A program made the position numbers and the translations under genes. 64,000 nucleotides of DNA. It comes from CAIZGX01 sp044354975 (GTDB lineage Bacteria; Bacteroidota; Bacteroidia; Flavobacteriales_D; Sanyastnellaceae). The stretch covers positions 11,083 through 75,082 of the forward strand of contig JBIKZA010000002.1 of NCBI GenBank assembly GCA_044354975.1, in the 5' to 3' direction. The notes under the pieces are model-generated. The model was not told where the DNA came from. It did not search any database and worked only from the letters and a program-made list of their open reading frames with translations. Shown here piece by piece: positions 7,724 to 16,616 of the stretch (its first letter is position 1; every line of letters starts with the position of its first letter).

Positions 7724-8293
7724 ATGAAATTCAATCTAAGCGAAATAAGCGGACTCATTCAAAGTCGAAGAACCATAACTCCCGAGCATTACACTAACCG
7801 TAAAGTGCACAAAGAGCAAATTGAAAAAATGCTTCAAAATGCCGTGTGGGCTCCGAATCACAAGCTTACACAGCCTTGGCGTTTTCATGTTTATTTGGAA
7901 GAAGGAATGGATATTCTTCGTGAAAACCTTCCTTTATTCATGCCCGAAGATCAGCCCGTAAAGAGAGAACGCATTGCCTCTCGTTTGAATAGAACTTCAG
8001 CTGTTGTTGTTGTGTGCATGGAAGCTTCTGAAAATGCAGCCTTGCATGAAGAGGAATACGCTGTGGCCTGCGCCATTCAAAATATCATGCTCACTGCCAC
8101 TGCATATGGCATTGGAAGTTTTTGGGCAACACCTGGATTCATTAGAACGGAAAAATTCAATCAAACATTAAATCTTCCTGAGCAACAACGGTGCTTGGGA
8201 ATCGTTTATTTGGGTTATGTTGAAGGCGAATGGCCGACGAACCATCGCAAACCACTTGAATATGTTACCGAATGGAATTCAATAAAAAAATAG
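7724..8293 (+). CDS. Nitroreductase family protein
   Basis: The 189-residue flavoprotein contains LIQSRRTITPEHY (FMN phosphate-binding Arg pair), the WAPNHKLTQPWRFHVY segment, and YGIGSFWATPGF with the downstream GIVYLGYVEG typical of YdjA/RutE-like nitroreductases. It would reduce quinones, nitro or enal compounds with NAD(P)H. The last 22 bases overlap the next gene, an outer-membrane beta-barrel protein. Confidence 0.9.
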   Translation: MKFNLSEISGLIQSRRTITPEHYTNRKVHKEQIEKMLQNAVWAPNHKLTQPWRFHVYLEEGMDILRENLPLFMPEDQPVKRERIASRLNRTSAVVVVCMEASENAALHEEEYAVACAIQNIMLTATAYGIGSFWATPGFIRTEKFNQTLNLPEQQRCLGIVYLGYVEGEWPTNHRKPLEYVTEWNSIKK

Positions 8294-9033
8294 TTCACTT
8301 ACTCTTTTTATTTGTTTTATCTGGAAGTGTTTTCGGACAGAAAACGAATGCAAATGAATTTCTTTTTGGATTTCAACTTCGCCCCATTATTCCGAACGCC
8401 TATTTGAATACAGCTGTTGAAACAGCCACTTCGCCGAATTTTTCCTACAGCGCAAAATCAAATGTTGGTATAAGCTTCGGGTCCATTATTCGCAAGCCGT
8501 TGGGGAAATTTTGGAATTTAGAAACCGGATTGAATTTCGTGAAGCGAAGTTATTCCTTGAATTTCGATTTGAACGACAGTGTGCAAGTAAGTTCAAAACA
8601 AAACATGACCTTCATTGCCTATGAAATTCCCATTCAAGCGTTAATCTATGTTCGATTAGGTAAGTCCTGGTATATGAATGCAAGCGCTGGGATTTCCATC
8701 GATTTTTTTCCAAGTGAAACAGAAACATTCAGTTTTGAAAAAATGGATTCGACGTATTACGACTTTAGTCAAAAAACCTACCGCATCAAATGGAGCGCAT
8801 TAGCCGCACAATCGAATTTGGGCTTTGAATACCGAACCGAAAAGCAGGGCTACTATTACTTCGGAGCTTCATTTCACAGGCCTTTCGGAAGAATAGCCGG
8901 CACGCAAGGCCTGGTGGAATCTACTTCCGGTTCAGATCGTTTGTGGCTGAGTTTATCGGGAAGCTATTTCTCTCTTGACCTAAAGTATTTTTTATACGAC
9001 AAGTACAAAACAAAAAAGGCCGTCACTGAATGA
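8272..9033 (+). CDS. Outer-membrane beta-barrel protein
   Basis: This 253-residue protein has a signal peptide ending VFGQ and a body of alternating amphipathic strands (FLFGFQLRPIIP, NVGISFGSIIRKPLG, YMNASAGISIDFF, YYYFGASFHRPFG), typical of Bacteroidota OmpA/PorT-like 8-stranded barrels. No ligand motif is seen. It starts inside the nitroreductase gene. The stop codon lies in the hairpin of a terminator. Confidence 0.75.
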   Translation: MEFNKKIVHLLFLFVLSGSVFGQKTNANEFLFGFQLRPIIPNAYLNTAVETATSPNFSYSAKSNVGISFGSIIRKPLGKFWNLETGLNFVKRSYSLNFDLNDSVQVSSKQNMTFIAYEIPIQALIYVRLGKSWYMNASAGISIDFFPSETETFSFEKMDSTYYDFSQKTYRIKWSALAAQSNLGFEYRTEKQGYYYFGASFHRPFGRIAGTQGLVESTSGSDRLWLSLSGSYFSLDLKYFLYDKYKTKKAVTE

Positions 9034-9042
9034 CGACCTTTT
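9014..9042. terminator. Bidirectional terminator hairpin between convergent genes
   Basis: AAAAGGCCGTCA and TGACGACCTTTT form a 12-bp stem (one mismatch) around a CTGAA loop, with A and T tracts on either side. The stop codon TGA at 9031-9033 of the beta-barrel gene lies in the right arm. It can serve that gene and the yceI gene coming from the right. Confidence 0.75.
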
Positions 9043-9063
9043 CCGACCTTAACTAATCTAAAC

Positions 9064-9675
9064 TTATTTCTTCAAATCACCCACCAACTTCACGTTTAAT
9101 GTGAAGATATTGTCGATTGCCTTGTCTCCTAGGTTATCGAAAAATGCGGTAGAACCGTATCTCACATCGAATTGTGAACGATCAACACCAACACTACCTT
9201 CTACAAAAACTTGATTTCCTCCACCTGTTATTTTTGCCGGGAAAGACAAAGCTTTCGTAATTCCTTTGATGGTCATGTTACCGTTCACATTGTGAGTAGT
9301 GCCATTGTTTCCTTTCGCAACTTGAACACTTGTCACTTCAAACATGGCGTCTGGAAATACCACAGTATTGAAAAAATCTTCAGCTTTCAAATGATTTAAA
9401 AAGTTTGCATTTGTTCCCGCATCTGAGATATCTGTAATAACCATGGCGTTCATATCAATTTTCACTTTTCCAGTAATACCTGCGTTTCCTTTTACATAGA
9501 TAACACCGCTTGAAACACGAACCGTTCCTGTGTGACCGCTACCCGTTACTTTCTTTGCGCTCCAAACAATTGAACTCTTGTTGAAGTCTAAGATGTATTT
9601 TCCATCTGCTAATTGAGCTTGAACAGCCGCCACTGAAGCGATTGCCATGAATAATGCTAGAATTGCTTTTTTCAT
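9064..9675 (-). CDS. YceI family periplasmic protein
   Basis: This 203-residue protein has a signal peptide (cleaved near AVQAQ) and a lipocalin-like YceI fold. Diagnostic features are the start DGKYILDFNKSSIVWSAKKV, GNMTIKGITKALSFPA, and GVDRSQFDVRYG near the end. YceI proteins bind amphiphilic or polyisoprenoid molecules. It lies 22 bases downstream of a marR-type gene and is probably under its control. Confidence 0.93.
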   Translation of the reverse strand: MKKAILALFMAIASVAAVQAQLADGKYILDFNKSSIVWSAKKVTGSGHTGTVRVSSGVIYVKGNAGITGKVKIDMNAMVITDISDAGTNANFLNHLKAEDFFNTVVFPDAMFEVTSVQVAKGNNGTTHNVNGNMTIKGITKALSFPAKITGGGNQVFVEGSVGVDRSQFDVRYGSTAFFDNLGDKAIDNIFTLNVKLVGDLKK

Positions 9676-9697
9676 TTGATTGATTTTTATTTTTTGT

Positions 9698-10159
9698 TTA
9701 TTTCTGATTTCTAATTTGATCGAGTGCGAAATTCAACGCATCGGCATCTTGAGAAGACAACTGACTCGACATAATTGTTTTGAAGGTTGGGACTTTTTTA
9801 TCTAAATCTTCCAAAAGTGCGGTGCCCTTTTCCGTGATAACAACATCTACTTGTCTTCGGTCTTTATCACAAACTCTCCTCAAAACCAGTTTCCGAGTTT
9901 CAAGTTTGTCTACAATACGCGAGGCGTTGCTGCTTTTGTCGATCATTCGCTCGCACAACCCGGCCACTGAAATAGCTTTTCCTTTTTGCCCGCGCAAAAT
10001 TCGAAGTACATTATACTGTGGCAAAGAAATGTCATGATCCTTCAAGGCTAATCTATTCCTCTCTCCAAACCAAGCGGCCGTGAACAGAATATTTATGCCC
10101 AACTTTTGATAGACATCACTGAACTCAGCTTGCTGTATTTCTTCACCGATTGATTTCAC
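9698..10159 (-). CDS. MarR family transcriptional regulator
   Basis: The 153-residue winged-helix protein starts at GTG 10157-10159. The HTH region is LPQYNVLRILRGQKGKAIS followed by AGLCERMIDKSSNASRIVDKLE; the wing is RRVCDKDRRQVDVVIT. It precedes yceI in the same direction. Its own promoter carries two tandem palindromes (10171-10197), suggesting autorepression relieved by a small ligand, together with yceI. The start codon lies five bases from the promoter box, so the message is probably leaderless. Confidence 0.93.
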   Translation of the reverse strand: MKSIGEEIQQAEFSDVYQKLGINILFTAAWFGERNRLALKDHDISLPQYNVLRILRGQKGKAISVAGLCERMIDKSSNASRIVDKLETRKLVLRRVCDKDRRQVDVVITEKGTALLEDLDKKVPTFKTIMSSQLSSQDADALNFALDQIRNQK

Positions 10160-10163
10160 TTTG

Positions 10164-10197
10164 CAAATATATGTATCTACATTTAATGTACCTACAT
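10164..10197 (-). promoter_or_regulatory. marR promoter with two tandem operator palindromes
   Basis: On the plus strand ATGTATCTACAT (10171-10182) and ATGTACCTACAT (10186-10197) are both palindromes of the form ATGTAnnTACAT, separated by TTA (15-bp period). The minus-strand -7 box TATATTTG (10164-10171) overlaps the first. This fits a dimeric winged-helix repressor, most simply the MarR protein itself. Confidence 0.6.
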
Positions 10198-10257
10198 CTT
10201 TTTAAATTATTTTTTACATCCTGAAACTTTTACTCTTTCTTTGACGTATTAAACTGT

Positions 10258-10788
10258 ATGAAAAATTTACTCTCCCTCTTTGTTTTCGTTTCCTTGTGTA
10301 ACGGCCTTCATGCCCAGACATTTGGCAACTCAAAAATTGTTTTACAAGGAAAAGTGACAGAATTATTCCTTTCAGACAGCACAGAAAAGCCATTAGACAA
10401 GGTTTCCATTCAGGTTTGGTCGAATAACAAATTGGTTGCTGAGACTAAATCAGCCCACCGAGGTAAATACAGATTGGAGGCTCCTTTTAAGGAAAATTAC
10501 GAGATAAAATATGTTCAAGATGGCTTTGTGTCCAAGACTGTTGCATTAGAAACTAAATTGATTAAGCGGGAAGAATCTGCCATTCGACTCCTGTTAACTA
10601 TAGATATTTCAATGTTTAAGGAAAATTTGGCATGCGATTTCAGTTTTCTCAACGATTTGCCGGTTGCGAAGGCAAAAGTTCTTCGCAGAAAAGATAATAT
10701 TTCATGGGACCTCGATTATAACAAAACCATGCAAGATCGCATTCGAAAAGAAATAAGTAAAGCTCGTGTTACAAAATCAGTGTTGTAA
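10258..10788 (+). CDS. Secreted protein with carboxypeptidase-regulatory-like fold, unknown function
   Basis: This 176-residue protein has a signal peptide (FVFVSLCNGLHAQ). The N-terminal half (VLQGKVTELFLSDSTEKPLDKVSIQVW to YEIKYVQDGFVSKTV) looks like a CarboxypepD_reg beta-sandwich, common in Bacteroidota surface proteins. The second half holds IDISMFKENLACDFSFL and WDLDYNKTMQDRIRKEI, a motif pair seen in small Bacteroidota exported proteins without known function. It is followed by the ABC exporter gene 38 bases on, but a separate promoter-like TAAATTCG lies before that gene. Confidence 0.75.
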   Translation: MKNLLSLFVFVSLCNGLHAQTFGNSKIVLQGKVTELFLSDSTEKPLDKVSIQVWSNNKLVAETKSAHRGKYRLEAPFKENYEIKYVQDGFVSKTVALETKLIKREESAIRLLLTIDISMFKENLACDFSFLNDLPVAKAKVLRRKDNISWDLDYNKTMQDRIRKEISKARVTKSVL

Positions 10789-10826
10789 ACATTGAAAGCG
10801 CTGTAAATTCGCCGAAAGAATTTAAG

Positions 10827-12656
10827 GTGAAAGAAAGCGCTACTCCTCCAAAAAAGAAAATTTCAAAAGCTACAATCTCAAGTGCAATGGGATTGTTTCG
10901 CTATTTACGTCCATACGCATTCTCCTTTTTTATTGGAATGCTTCTGCTGGTTGTTTCTGGGTTATTGGTTATTGTCATTACCGCATTACTTGGATTTTTA
11001 TTAATTCCAAATGCCCAGGCTGCTTTGCCCGGCGGCGCATTAACCCAATCGCTCCTATCTGTTATTCATTGGGAAGGAGAAGGCGTGACATCGAAAACAC
11101 TTGTTGCTTTGGTTGGCTTGTTAATCATACAAGGCGTATTCTCATTCTTTCGTGTGTACCTATTTTCATACGTTTCTGAAAACGCAATGCTTGCCCTGCG
11201 CAAAGACACCTATTCGCGCATTATTCGTATGCCCATTCAATTTTACAATGAGCGACGAGTTGGAGATTTAAGCAGTCGTATCACTTCAGATATTACTGCC
11301 ATTCAAGAAACATTAACAACCACGCTTGCAGAATTCCTTCGTCAATCTGTTATCATATTCGTCGGTGTAGGTTGGCTCGTTTCGTATTCACCATACTTAA
11401 CCTTAGTCATGCTCGGCACGCTTCCGGTAATCATAGTGGTGATGGTGTTCTTCGGTCGTTACATTAAAAAATTAAGCAAGGAAACACAAGATAAAGTAGC
11501 AGAATCTGGTGTGGTTTTGAATGAGACATTTACCGGTGTAGTCAGTGTAAAAAGCTACAGCAACGAGCCTTTTGAGATTGCTCGATATTACAAGCGCATT
11601 TTAGACGTTCGAAAGAACGCTATGAAGAGTGCCATTTGGCGCGGCATGTTCGGAACGTTTATTATCATTTTTTTATTCGGAACATTAGGCCTTGTCATTG
11701 GTGTTGGTGCCCACTTGCAACAAACCGGACAATTGCCCGTTGAAGTACTTCCGCAATTCATTATGCTAACTGGATTAATTGCAGGTTCAATAGGCGGCTT
11801 GGCAGCGCAAATGGGTTCTCTTCAACGTAGTTTCGGAATTATAGATTCTGTGATGGAAATTCTTGCTATGGATCCAGAGAATATTCCAGAAGAAGAAACG
11901 GCAGTAGAAAAAACATTCAATGGAACATTCGAATTCAAAAACGTCTCGTTTAACTACGCTAGCCGAGCCGAAATGGCTGTGCTGAAAAATGTATCTTTCG
12001 AAGTGAAAGAAGGCGAGCAGATTGCACTTGTCGGTTCTTCTGGTTCAGGAAAATCAACCATCGCGAATCTTCTGCTTCGCTTTTACGAAGCAACTGAAGG
12101 AACCATCCTGTTCGATGGAGTTCCATCTTCCGAATGGAAACTTCACGACGTGAGAAAAAGCATGGCGTATGTTCCTCAAGAGGTCTTACTATTTGGTGGG
12201 AGTATCCGTGAGAACATTGCATATGGCAAACCCTCGGCTGATGATGACGAAATAAAGTCTGCGGCCGTTCGTGCTAACGCATGGGAATTCATTGAGCAAT
12301 TCACAGACGGGTGGGATACCATTGTGGGAGATCGTGGAATTCAACTTTCGGGTGGACAGCGTCAACGCATTGCAATTGCCCGTGCTATTCTGAAAGATCC
12401 GAAACTTCTCATCTTAGACGAAGCAACCTCGGCATTGGATTCAGAGAACGAAAGAGCTGTTCAACTGGCTCTAGACGAACTCATGAAAAACAGAACATCT
12501 TTGGTGATTGCGCACCGACTCTCTACCATTCGAAATGCAACAAAAATTATTGTTTTAGATGGGGGTAGTATTGTTGAAACTGGCACACACGAAGAACTGA
12601 TTCAAAAAGACAGTGCCTATTTGAAAATGGTTGAATTGCAAGACAGAGCAAAATAA
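10827..12656 (+). CDS. MsbA-like ABC exporter (fused permease-ATPase)
   Basis: The product of 609 residues starts at GTG 10827 (a later ATG at 10887 is possible). The N-terminal half is a six-helix type IV exporter domain (FFIGMLLLVVSGLLVIVIT ... IMLTGLIAGSIGGLA). The C-terminal half is the ATPase: Walker A GSSGSGKST near 402, Q-loop VPQEVLLF, signature LSGGQ near 507, Walker B LLILDEATSALD near 528, and IAHRLS with the switch His near 562. It probably exports lipid A precursors or another lipid across the inner membrane; the acyltransferase gene that follows supports a lipid role. Confidence 0.9.
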   Translation: MKESATPPKKKISKATISSAMGLFRYLRPYAFSFFIGMLLLVVSGLLVIVITALLGFLLIPNAQAALPGGALTQSLLSVIHWEGEGVTSKTLVALVGLLIIQGVFSFFRVYLFSYVSENAMLALRKDTYSRIIRMPIQFYNERRVGDLSSRITSDITAIQETLTTTLAEFLRQSVIIFVGVGWLVSYSPYLTLVMLGTLPVIIVVMVFFGRYIKKLSKETQDKVAESGVVLNETFTGVVSVKSYSNEPFEIARYYKRILDVRKNAMKSAIWRGMFGTFIIIFLFGTLGLVIGVGAHLQQTGQLPVEVLPQFIMLTGLIAGSIGGLAAQMGSLQRSFGIIDSVMEILAMDPENIPEEETAVEKTFNGTFEFKNVSFNYASRAEMAVLKNVSFEVKEGEQIALVGSSGSGKSTIANLLLRFYEATEGTILFDGVPSSEWKLHDVRKSMAYVPQEVLLFGGSIRENIAYGKPSADDDEIKSAAVRANAWEFIEQFTDGWDTIVGDRGIQLSGGQRQRIAIARAILKDPKLLILDEATSALDSENERAVQLALDELMKNRTSLVIAHRLSTIRNATKIIVLDGGSIVETGTHEELIQKDSAYLKMVELQDRAK

Positions 12657-12680
12657 AGTTATCTTCGTTTCTTTTCATCT

Positions 12681-13973
12681 ATGCGCACATCTTATTTGTA
12701 CCAAATTTTCAGATTTATTTTGGTGTTTGGGCTTCGTCTCTTTCACAGAAAATTTAGAGTTGTCGGTTACGAAAATTTAAAGGGAAGTGAAATTCCAACC
12801 ATCGTTGTTGGAAATCACCAAAACGCGCTTCTCGATCCAATCCTTTGCTGCTCTGTAATTACTCAACAATTGCATTGGCTCACTCGCTCCGACGTATTCA
12901 AACCAGGACTTGTTTCTTTCCTTTTGAGAAAAGCAAACATGCTGCCAGTATACCGCGAAAAAGATAACGTCGCAGATATTCGCGATCGCAACGAAGCCAT
13001 CTTTCAGGAATGTTACAAGCGTTTGAATCGCGGACATTGGATTAGCTTATTTCCCGAAGGCACGCACAAAGGAAAAAAAGCACTCAACACGCCACTCAAA
13101 AAAGGAATCGGAAGGTTAATCATTGGAACTTTTGAAGCGAATCCGAATTTGCAGCAAATAAGAATTCTTCCTTTGGGTTTAGAATATTCTGAATTCTTCG
13201 AGAAAGACGGTAATTTCATGCTGCGCATTGGAAAACCCATTGTGCTTTCAAAAGAAGATTACACAACAGCCAACAAGGCTATTTGGGCCAACGAATTGGT
13301 CGCTGAAATAAGTCAGCACATACAGGCGGTGATGACAGACATTCGTAACAATGATTATTACGAAGAATATCTCACCATTCAAGACCTCTTACACTTCGTT
13401 CACCCATACAACGATTGGCACGAGAACGTTCTTATTTATCAGGATATGGTTAACGCCAATCGATTTGAAAAAATTCAATTCTTGAACGATGTAAAATCAT
13501 TCAACCAATTATCCAAAGAACTTTCATTTTCGAATAAGACTGAACTCGAAACTCAGCAATGGCAATTCTGGAATACCCTGCGCGTGTTCATTACGATTCC
13601 ATTTTCACTAATTGGAAAAATCATCTTCTTTCCCATTTCAAATTTCACAGAGAACTTTGTTCAAACTAAATTGAAGGATGTGCTTTTCCGAAATTCTATT
13701 CGCATTGCATTTAAGCTCTTCTTCAGCATACCCTACATTTTTATTCTTGCAATAGCCTTTCCTTTTTTCGGAATAAACTATTTTCTCGGAGTGCTCATTC
13801 TTATAGGATTTGGTGTGTTTGAAGTTCGTTCCCGCATGCGCTTCGACCGTTTCAAAAAAATTATTAAATACAAAAAGGATTGTTCCCAACGTAGTGCCGA
13901 GTATTCCAAATGGAAGGCCGCGCAAGAGCAATGTATTGGTCAATTAAAACACATTTGTGATGAACAGAATTAA
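12681..13973 (+). CDS. PlsC-type 1-acyl-glycerophosphate acyltransferase family protein
   Basis: This 430-residue membrane-associated enzyme has the acyltransferase block I GNHQNALLDP (NHx4D, near residue 44) and block III FPEGTHKG (near 124). Two membrane segments lie near the C-terminus (FKLFFSIPYIFILAIAFPFF and FLGVLILIGFGVF). The extra C-terminal part makes it longer than PlsC (about 240 residues) and resembles the larger Bacteroidota glycerol acyltransferase family. It probably acylates a phospholipid or lipid precursor. The last 14 bases overlap the VOC gene. Confidence 0.88.
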   Translation: MRTSYLYQIFRFILVFGLRLFHRKFRVVGYENLKGSEIPTIVVGNHQNALLDPILCCSVITQQLHWLTRSDVFKPGLVSFLLRKANMLPVYREKDNVADIRDRNEAIFQECYKRLNRGHWISLFPEGTHKGKKALNTPLKKGIGRLIIGTFEANPNLQQIRILPLGLEYSEFFEKDGNFMLRIGKPIVLSKEDYTTANKAIWANELVAEISQHIQAVMTDIRNNDYYEEYLTIQDLLHFVHPYNDWHENVLIYQDMVNANRFEKIQFLNDVKSFNQLSKELSFSNKTELETQQWQFWNTLRVFITIPFSLIGKIIFFPISNFTENFVQTKLKDVLFRNSIRIAFKLFFSIPYIFILAIAFPFFGINYFLGVLILIGFGVFEVRSRMRFDRFKKIIKYKKDCSQRSAEYSKWKAAQEQCIGQLKHICDEQN

Positions 13974-15015
13974 TAGCATTCAGCACGTTGGTGTTGCCGT
14001 GCAAGACATGGACGCTTCGTTGAAATATTACCGCAAGATTTTCGGAATGAACATTCCATTTTTCGATAGTGTTCAGCCCGCACCGCTTATGGATTGTTAT
14101 ACGCATGGAAAAACCATCACCAAGCGCGCCAGTATGATTATGAATTTGCAAGGCGGTTGTGCCATGGAAGTCATTCGACCTACCACCTTCGAACCACGAA
14201 AAGCAGATTTTCAAATCAAAGTGGGTGATCTTCATATTTTTCAGGTTCACATGAAGGCACGCGATGTAAAACACATGCACGCGTATTGTAAACAGAACGG
14301 TGCGCATGACGTGAGTGAGATTGCATTGAATCCTGCTCAACAGCAGGTATTCGATTTAACCGATCTAGATGGAAACTTTTTCCGTGTAGAGCCCACCAAC
14401 GAATGCTACCGAGACATGGGGCATGCGAGCAACGGTGTGGCAGGTTGCAGCATTGGGGTTACGAATATGGAAGCCGCATTGAATTTGTATTCGAATCTTT
14501 TGGGCTACGACGAAATTGTATTCGACCGCACAGGGACGTTCAATGATTGGGGGCATTTACCCGGTGGCAAAGAACAGTATCGTCGTGTGCGAATTAAACA
14601 ATCGGCTCCCACCGGAGGTGGATTTGCACGCGTAATGGGAAGCACATTCATTGAGTTGGTTCAAGCATTGGATCGTATTCCCGCGCGAACCTTTGAAGGT
14701 CGTATTTGGGGCGATTCCGGGTTCGTTCATCTTGGACTCGACGTGAAGGGAATGAAAAAATTGGGTGGGAAATTAGCCGAGCAAGGATTTGCATTCAGAT
14801 GCGACAGTAACGACGCACTTAGCATGGGTCAGACGAAAGTGCATTGCACGTATATCGATGATCCGGATAGAACACTGATTGAACTCATTGAAGTGTACAA
14901 AGTTCCTATTGTAGAAAAGTGGGGAATCTTTTTGAATGTGGAAAAGCGAGATCCACTAAAACCACTTCCGAATTTTATGTTGAACGCGCTTCGCTTTTCT
15001 CGAATCAAAGACTAA
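13960..15015 (+). CDS. Two-domain VOC (glyoxalase/dioxygenase fold) protein
   Basis: The product of about 351 residues consists of two VOC modules: residues 1-150 (IQHVGVAVQDMDASLKYY ... DLTDLDGNFFRVEP) and 160-320 (GCSIGVTNMEAALNLY ... YIDDPDRTLIELIE). Potential metal ligands are His in QHVGV, His in HLGLD and Glu in the IELIE and FFRVEP strands. VOC proteins act on glyoxal adducts, catechols or similar. 4-hydroxyphenylpyruvate dioxygenase was considered but its C-terminal signature is absent. A GTG directly before the ATG could also be used. Confidence 0.82.
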   Translation: MNRINSIQHVGVAVQDMDASLKYYRKIFGMNIPFFDSVQPAPLMDCYTHGKTITKRASMIMNLQGGCAMEVIRPTTFEPRKADFQIKVGDLHIFQVHMKARDVKHMHAYCKQNGAHDVSEIALNPAQQQVFDLTDLDGNFFRVEPTNECYRDMGHASNGVAGCSIGVTNMEAALNLYSNLLGYDEIVFDRTGTFNDWGHLPGGKEQYRRVRIKQSAPTGGGFARVMGSTFIELVQALDRIPARTFEGRIWGDSGFVHLGLDVKGMKKLGGKLAEQGFAFRCDSNDALSMGQTKVHCTYIDDPDRTLIELIEVYKVPIVEKWGIFLNVEKRDPLKPLPNFMLNALRFSRIKD

Positions 15016-15803
15016 CGCGCAGCTTGTCGCTTCAAAATTTTCTTAAATAATTTCGGGAAGTAACGGTGTAAAAACAATGCGCGCAATTCCTTTCCACCAA
15101 CTCCAAACTCATTTTTTTCAGCAGCTATTCCAGCTAATATTTGACGTGCACATTCCTCCGGCGAAATTCCTTGCGCCTGATTATTATCCATTTCCCCAGA
15201 AGGATTTCCAGATTTATCGATGGCGTGTTTTGAAATTTCTGTTGCAATAAATCCAGGTGTTATTAAGGTAACGCGAATTCCTACATCTTCCACTTCCATG
15301 CGCAACGAATCGAAGAAACCATGCAACGCGTGCTTCGATGCCGCGTATGCAGAACGCAGGTAGAATCCCCACTTCCCTGTTAAACTAGAAATAGTTACAA
15401 TGTGTCCAGACTTTCGGGCTAACATCTGGGGCAAAACAGCCTTTGTCATTTGCACATGTCCGAAATAATTCACTTCGAAAATTTTCCGGTCATTTTCTAT
15501 GGTAGTTTCAGAAGTCAACGAGCGTTGACTTATTCCTCCGTTGTTGAATAAAATATCTATTTGGAACTTCGACAATACCTCGTTCGACACTTCATTAATG
15601 GATTCAGCGTCTGTTAAATCTAAAGGGAAAACATGAACATTGTCAGAATCTATGCAGGTCGCCTTAACGCGCTCCAATTCTTCTCTTCTTCGTGATGAAA
15701 TAATTACAACGGCTCCAAAGGCGCTGAATGCCTTTGCCACAGCTTCGCCAATGCCGCTACTTGCGCCCGTAATCCAAACTACCTTATTTTGAAATTGTTT
15801 CAC
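15012..15803 (-). CDS. Short-chain dehydrogenase/reductase
   Basis: This 263-residue SDR shows TGASSGIG (cofactor loop), LFNNGGIS, ISSLTG with the catalytic Ser and Tyr-x3-Lys in YAASK. The segment HALHGFFDSLRMEVEDVGIRVT and the PGFIATEI loop are typical of DltE/YqjQ-like or 11-beta-HSD-like SDRs. The C-terminal tail is basic (FPKLFKKILKRQAAR) and may touch membranes. It converges on the VOC gene with a 4-base overlap. Substrate unknown. Confidence 0.9.
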   Translation of the reverse strand: MKQFQNKVVWITGASSGIGEAVAKAFSAFGAVVIISSRRREELERVKATCIDSDNVHVFPLDLTDAESINEVSNEVLSKFQIDILFNNGGISQRSLTSETTIENDRKIFEVNYFGHVQMTKAVLPQMLARKSGHIVTISSLTGKWGFYLRSAYAASKHALHGFFDSLRMEVEDVGIRVTLITPGFIATEISKHAIDKSGNPSGEMDNNQAQGISPEECARQILAGIAAEKNEFGVGGKELRALFLHRYFPKLFKKILKRQAAR

Positions 15804-15820
15804 TGTAATATCATTTCCGA

Positions 15821-15853
15821 GTTAAGAAAACTTAACTTTAGGTTAACCTTAAG
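15821..15853. promoter_or_regulatory. TTAAC/TTAAG repeat cluster upstream of the two-component system
   Basis: GTTAAG (15821) and CTTAAC (15831) are inverted with a 4-base gap. AGGTTAACCT (15840-15849) is a perfect palindrome and TTAAG follows at 15849. The TTAA cores at 15822, 15832 and 15843 have 10- and 11-base spacing, as in tandem sites for OmpR/PhoB-type regulators. A -7-like TACCTTCG lies near 15890, 24-31 bases before the start codon. Autoregulation by the downstream regulator is inferred. Confidence 0.45.
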
Positions 15854-15920
15854 TGTCTTTTATATCTTTAAAAGACTCCTACCTTCGTTCCGAATAACTC
15901 GCTTCAAAGATTGCAATAGA

Positions 15921-16598
15921 ATGGCAAAAAAACCAAAAATACTTTGTGTAGATGATGAACAAGACATTCTTGACTTGCTCACATTTAATTTGGAAAAAGA
16001 GGGGTATGATGTCTGCACCGCACTGAATGGAAGAAAAGGACTCGAAGTTGCGAAAAGAGAATTGCCCGACTTAATTATTTTAGATGTTATGATGCCCGAA
16101 ATGGACGGCATGGAAACGTGTAGAGAAATTAGAGAAATTCCTGCACTACAAAATGTAGTGATAACATTCTTAACAGCACGAAACGAAGATTACAGTCAAA
16201 TTGCCGGATTCGAATCAGGAGCCGATGATTTCATAACCAAGCCTATTCGTCAACGTTTGCTCGTCTCTAAAATAAAAGCATTGCTTCGCAGATCTGCTCC
16301 TACTGACTTGAAAAAAGAAGTGAGCATCGGTGGAATTGAAATTGATCGTGATAAATATTTAGTGACTAAAGACGGCGTTCAAATTCAACTTCCAAAAAAA
16401 GAATTCGAACTTTTAGTTTTACTGTCTAGCGCGCCAGGTCGCGTATTTACTAGAGAGAACATATTAAATTCTATCTGGGGAAATGACGTGATTGTAGGTG
16501 ACAGAACCATCGACGTTCATATTCGCAAACTTCGTGAAAAATTAGGTGACGAAAATTTTAAGACAATTAAGGGGGTTGGTTATAAATTCGAAGCCTGA
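15921..16598 (+). CDS. OmpR/PhoB-family response regulator
   Basis: This 225-residue regulator has a receiver domain with acidic pocket DDEQD (residues 11-15), phospho-acceptor Asp in LIILDVMMPEMDG near 55, switch Thr in FLTARNED and Lys in FITKPI. The C-terminal winged helix (LPKKEFELLVLLSSAPGRVFTRE, VGDRTIDVHIRKLREKLG, IKGVGYKF) is PhoB-type. ATG 15921 was chosen because MAKKPKILCVDDE is the conserved start. The kinase gene follows 18 bases on. Confidence 0.93.
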   Translation: MAKKPKILCVDDEQDILDLLTFNLEKEGYDVCTALNGRKGLEVAKRELPDLIILDVMMPEMDGMETCREIREIPALQNVVITFLTARNEDYSQIAGFESGADDFITKPIRQRLLVSKIKALLRRSAPTDLKKEVSIGGIEIDRDKYLVTKDGVQIQLPKKEFELLVLLSSAPGRVFTRENILNSIWGNDVIVGDRTIDVHIRKLREKLGDENFKTIKGVGYKFEA

Positions 16599-16616
16599 AT
16601 GTCATAAATTCGAATT

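Noticed and set aside
13960..15015. 4-hydroxyphenylpyruvate dioxygenase
   Set aside because: Two VOC domains are present, but the conserved HPPD C-terminal segment is not; residues fit a generic VOC protein.
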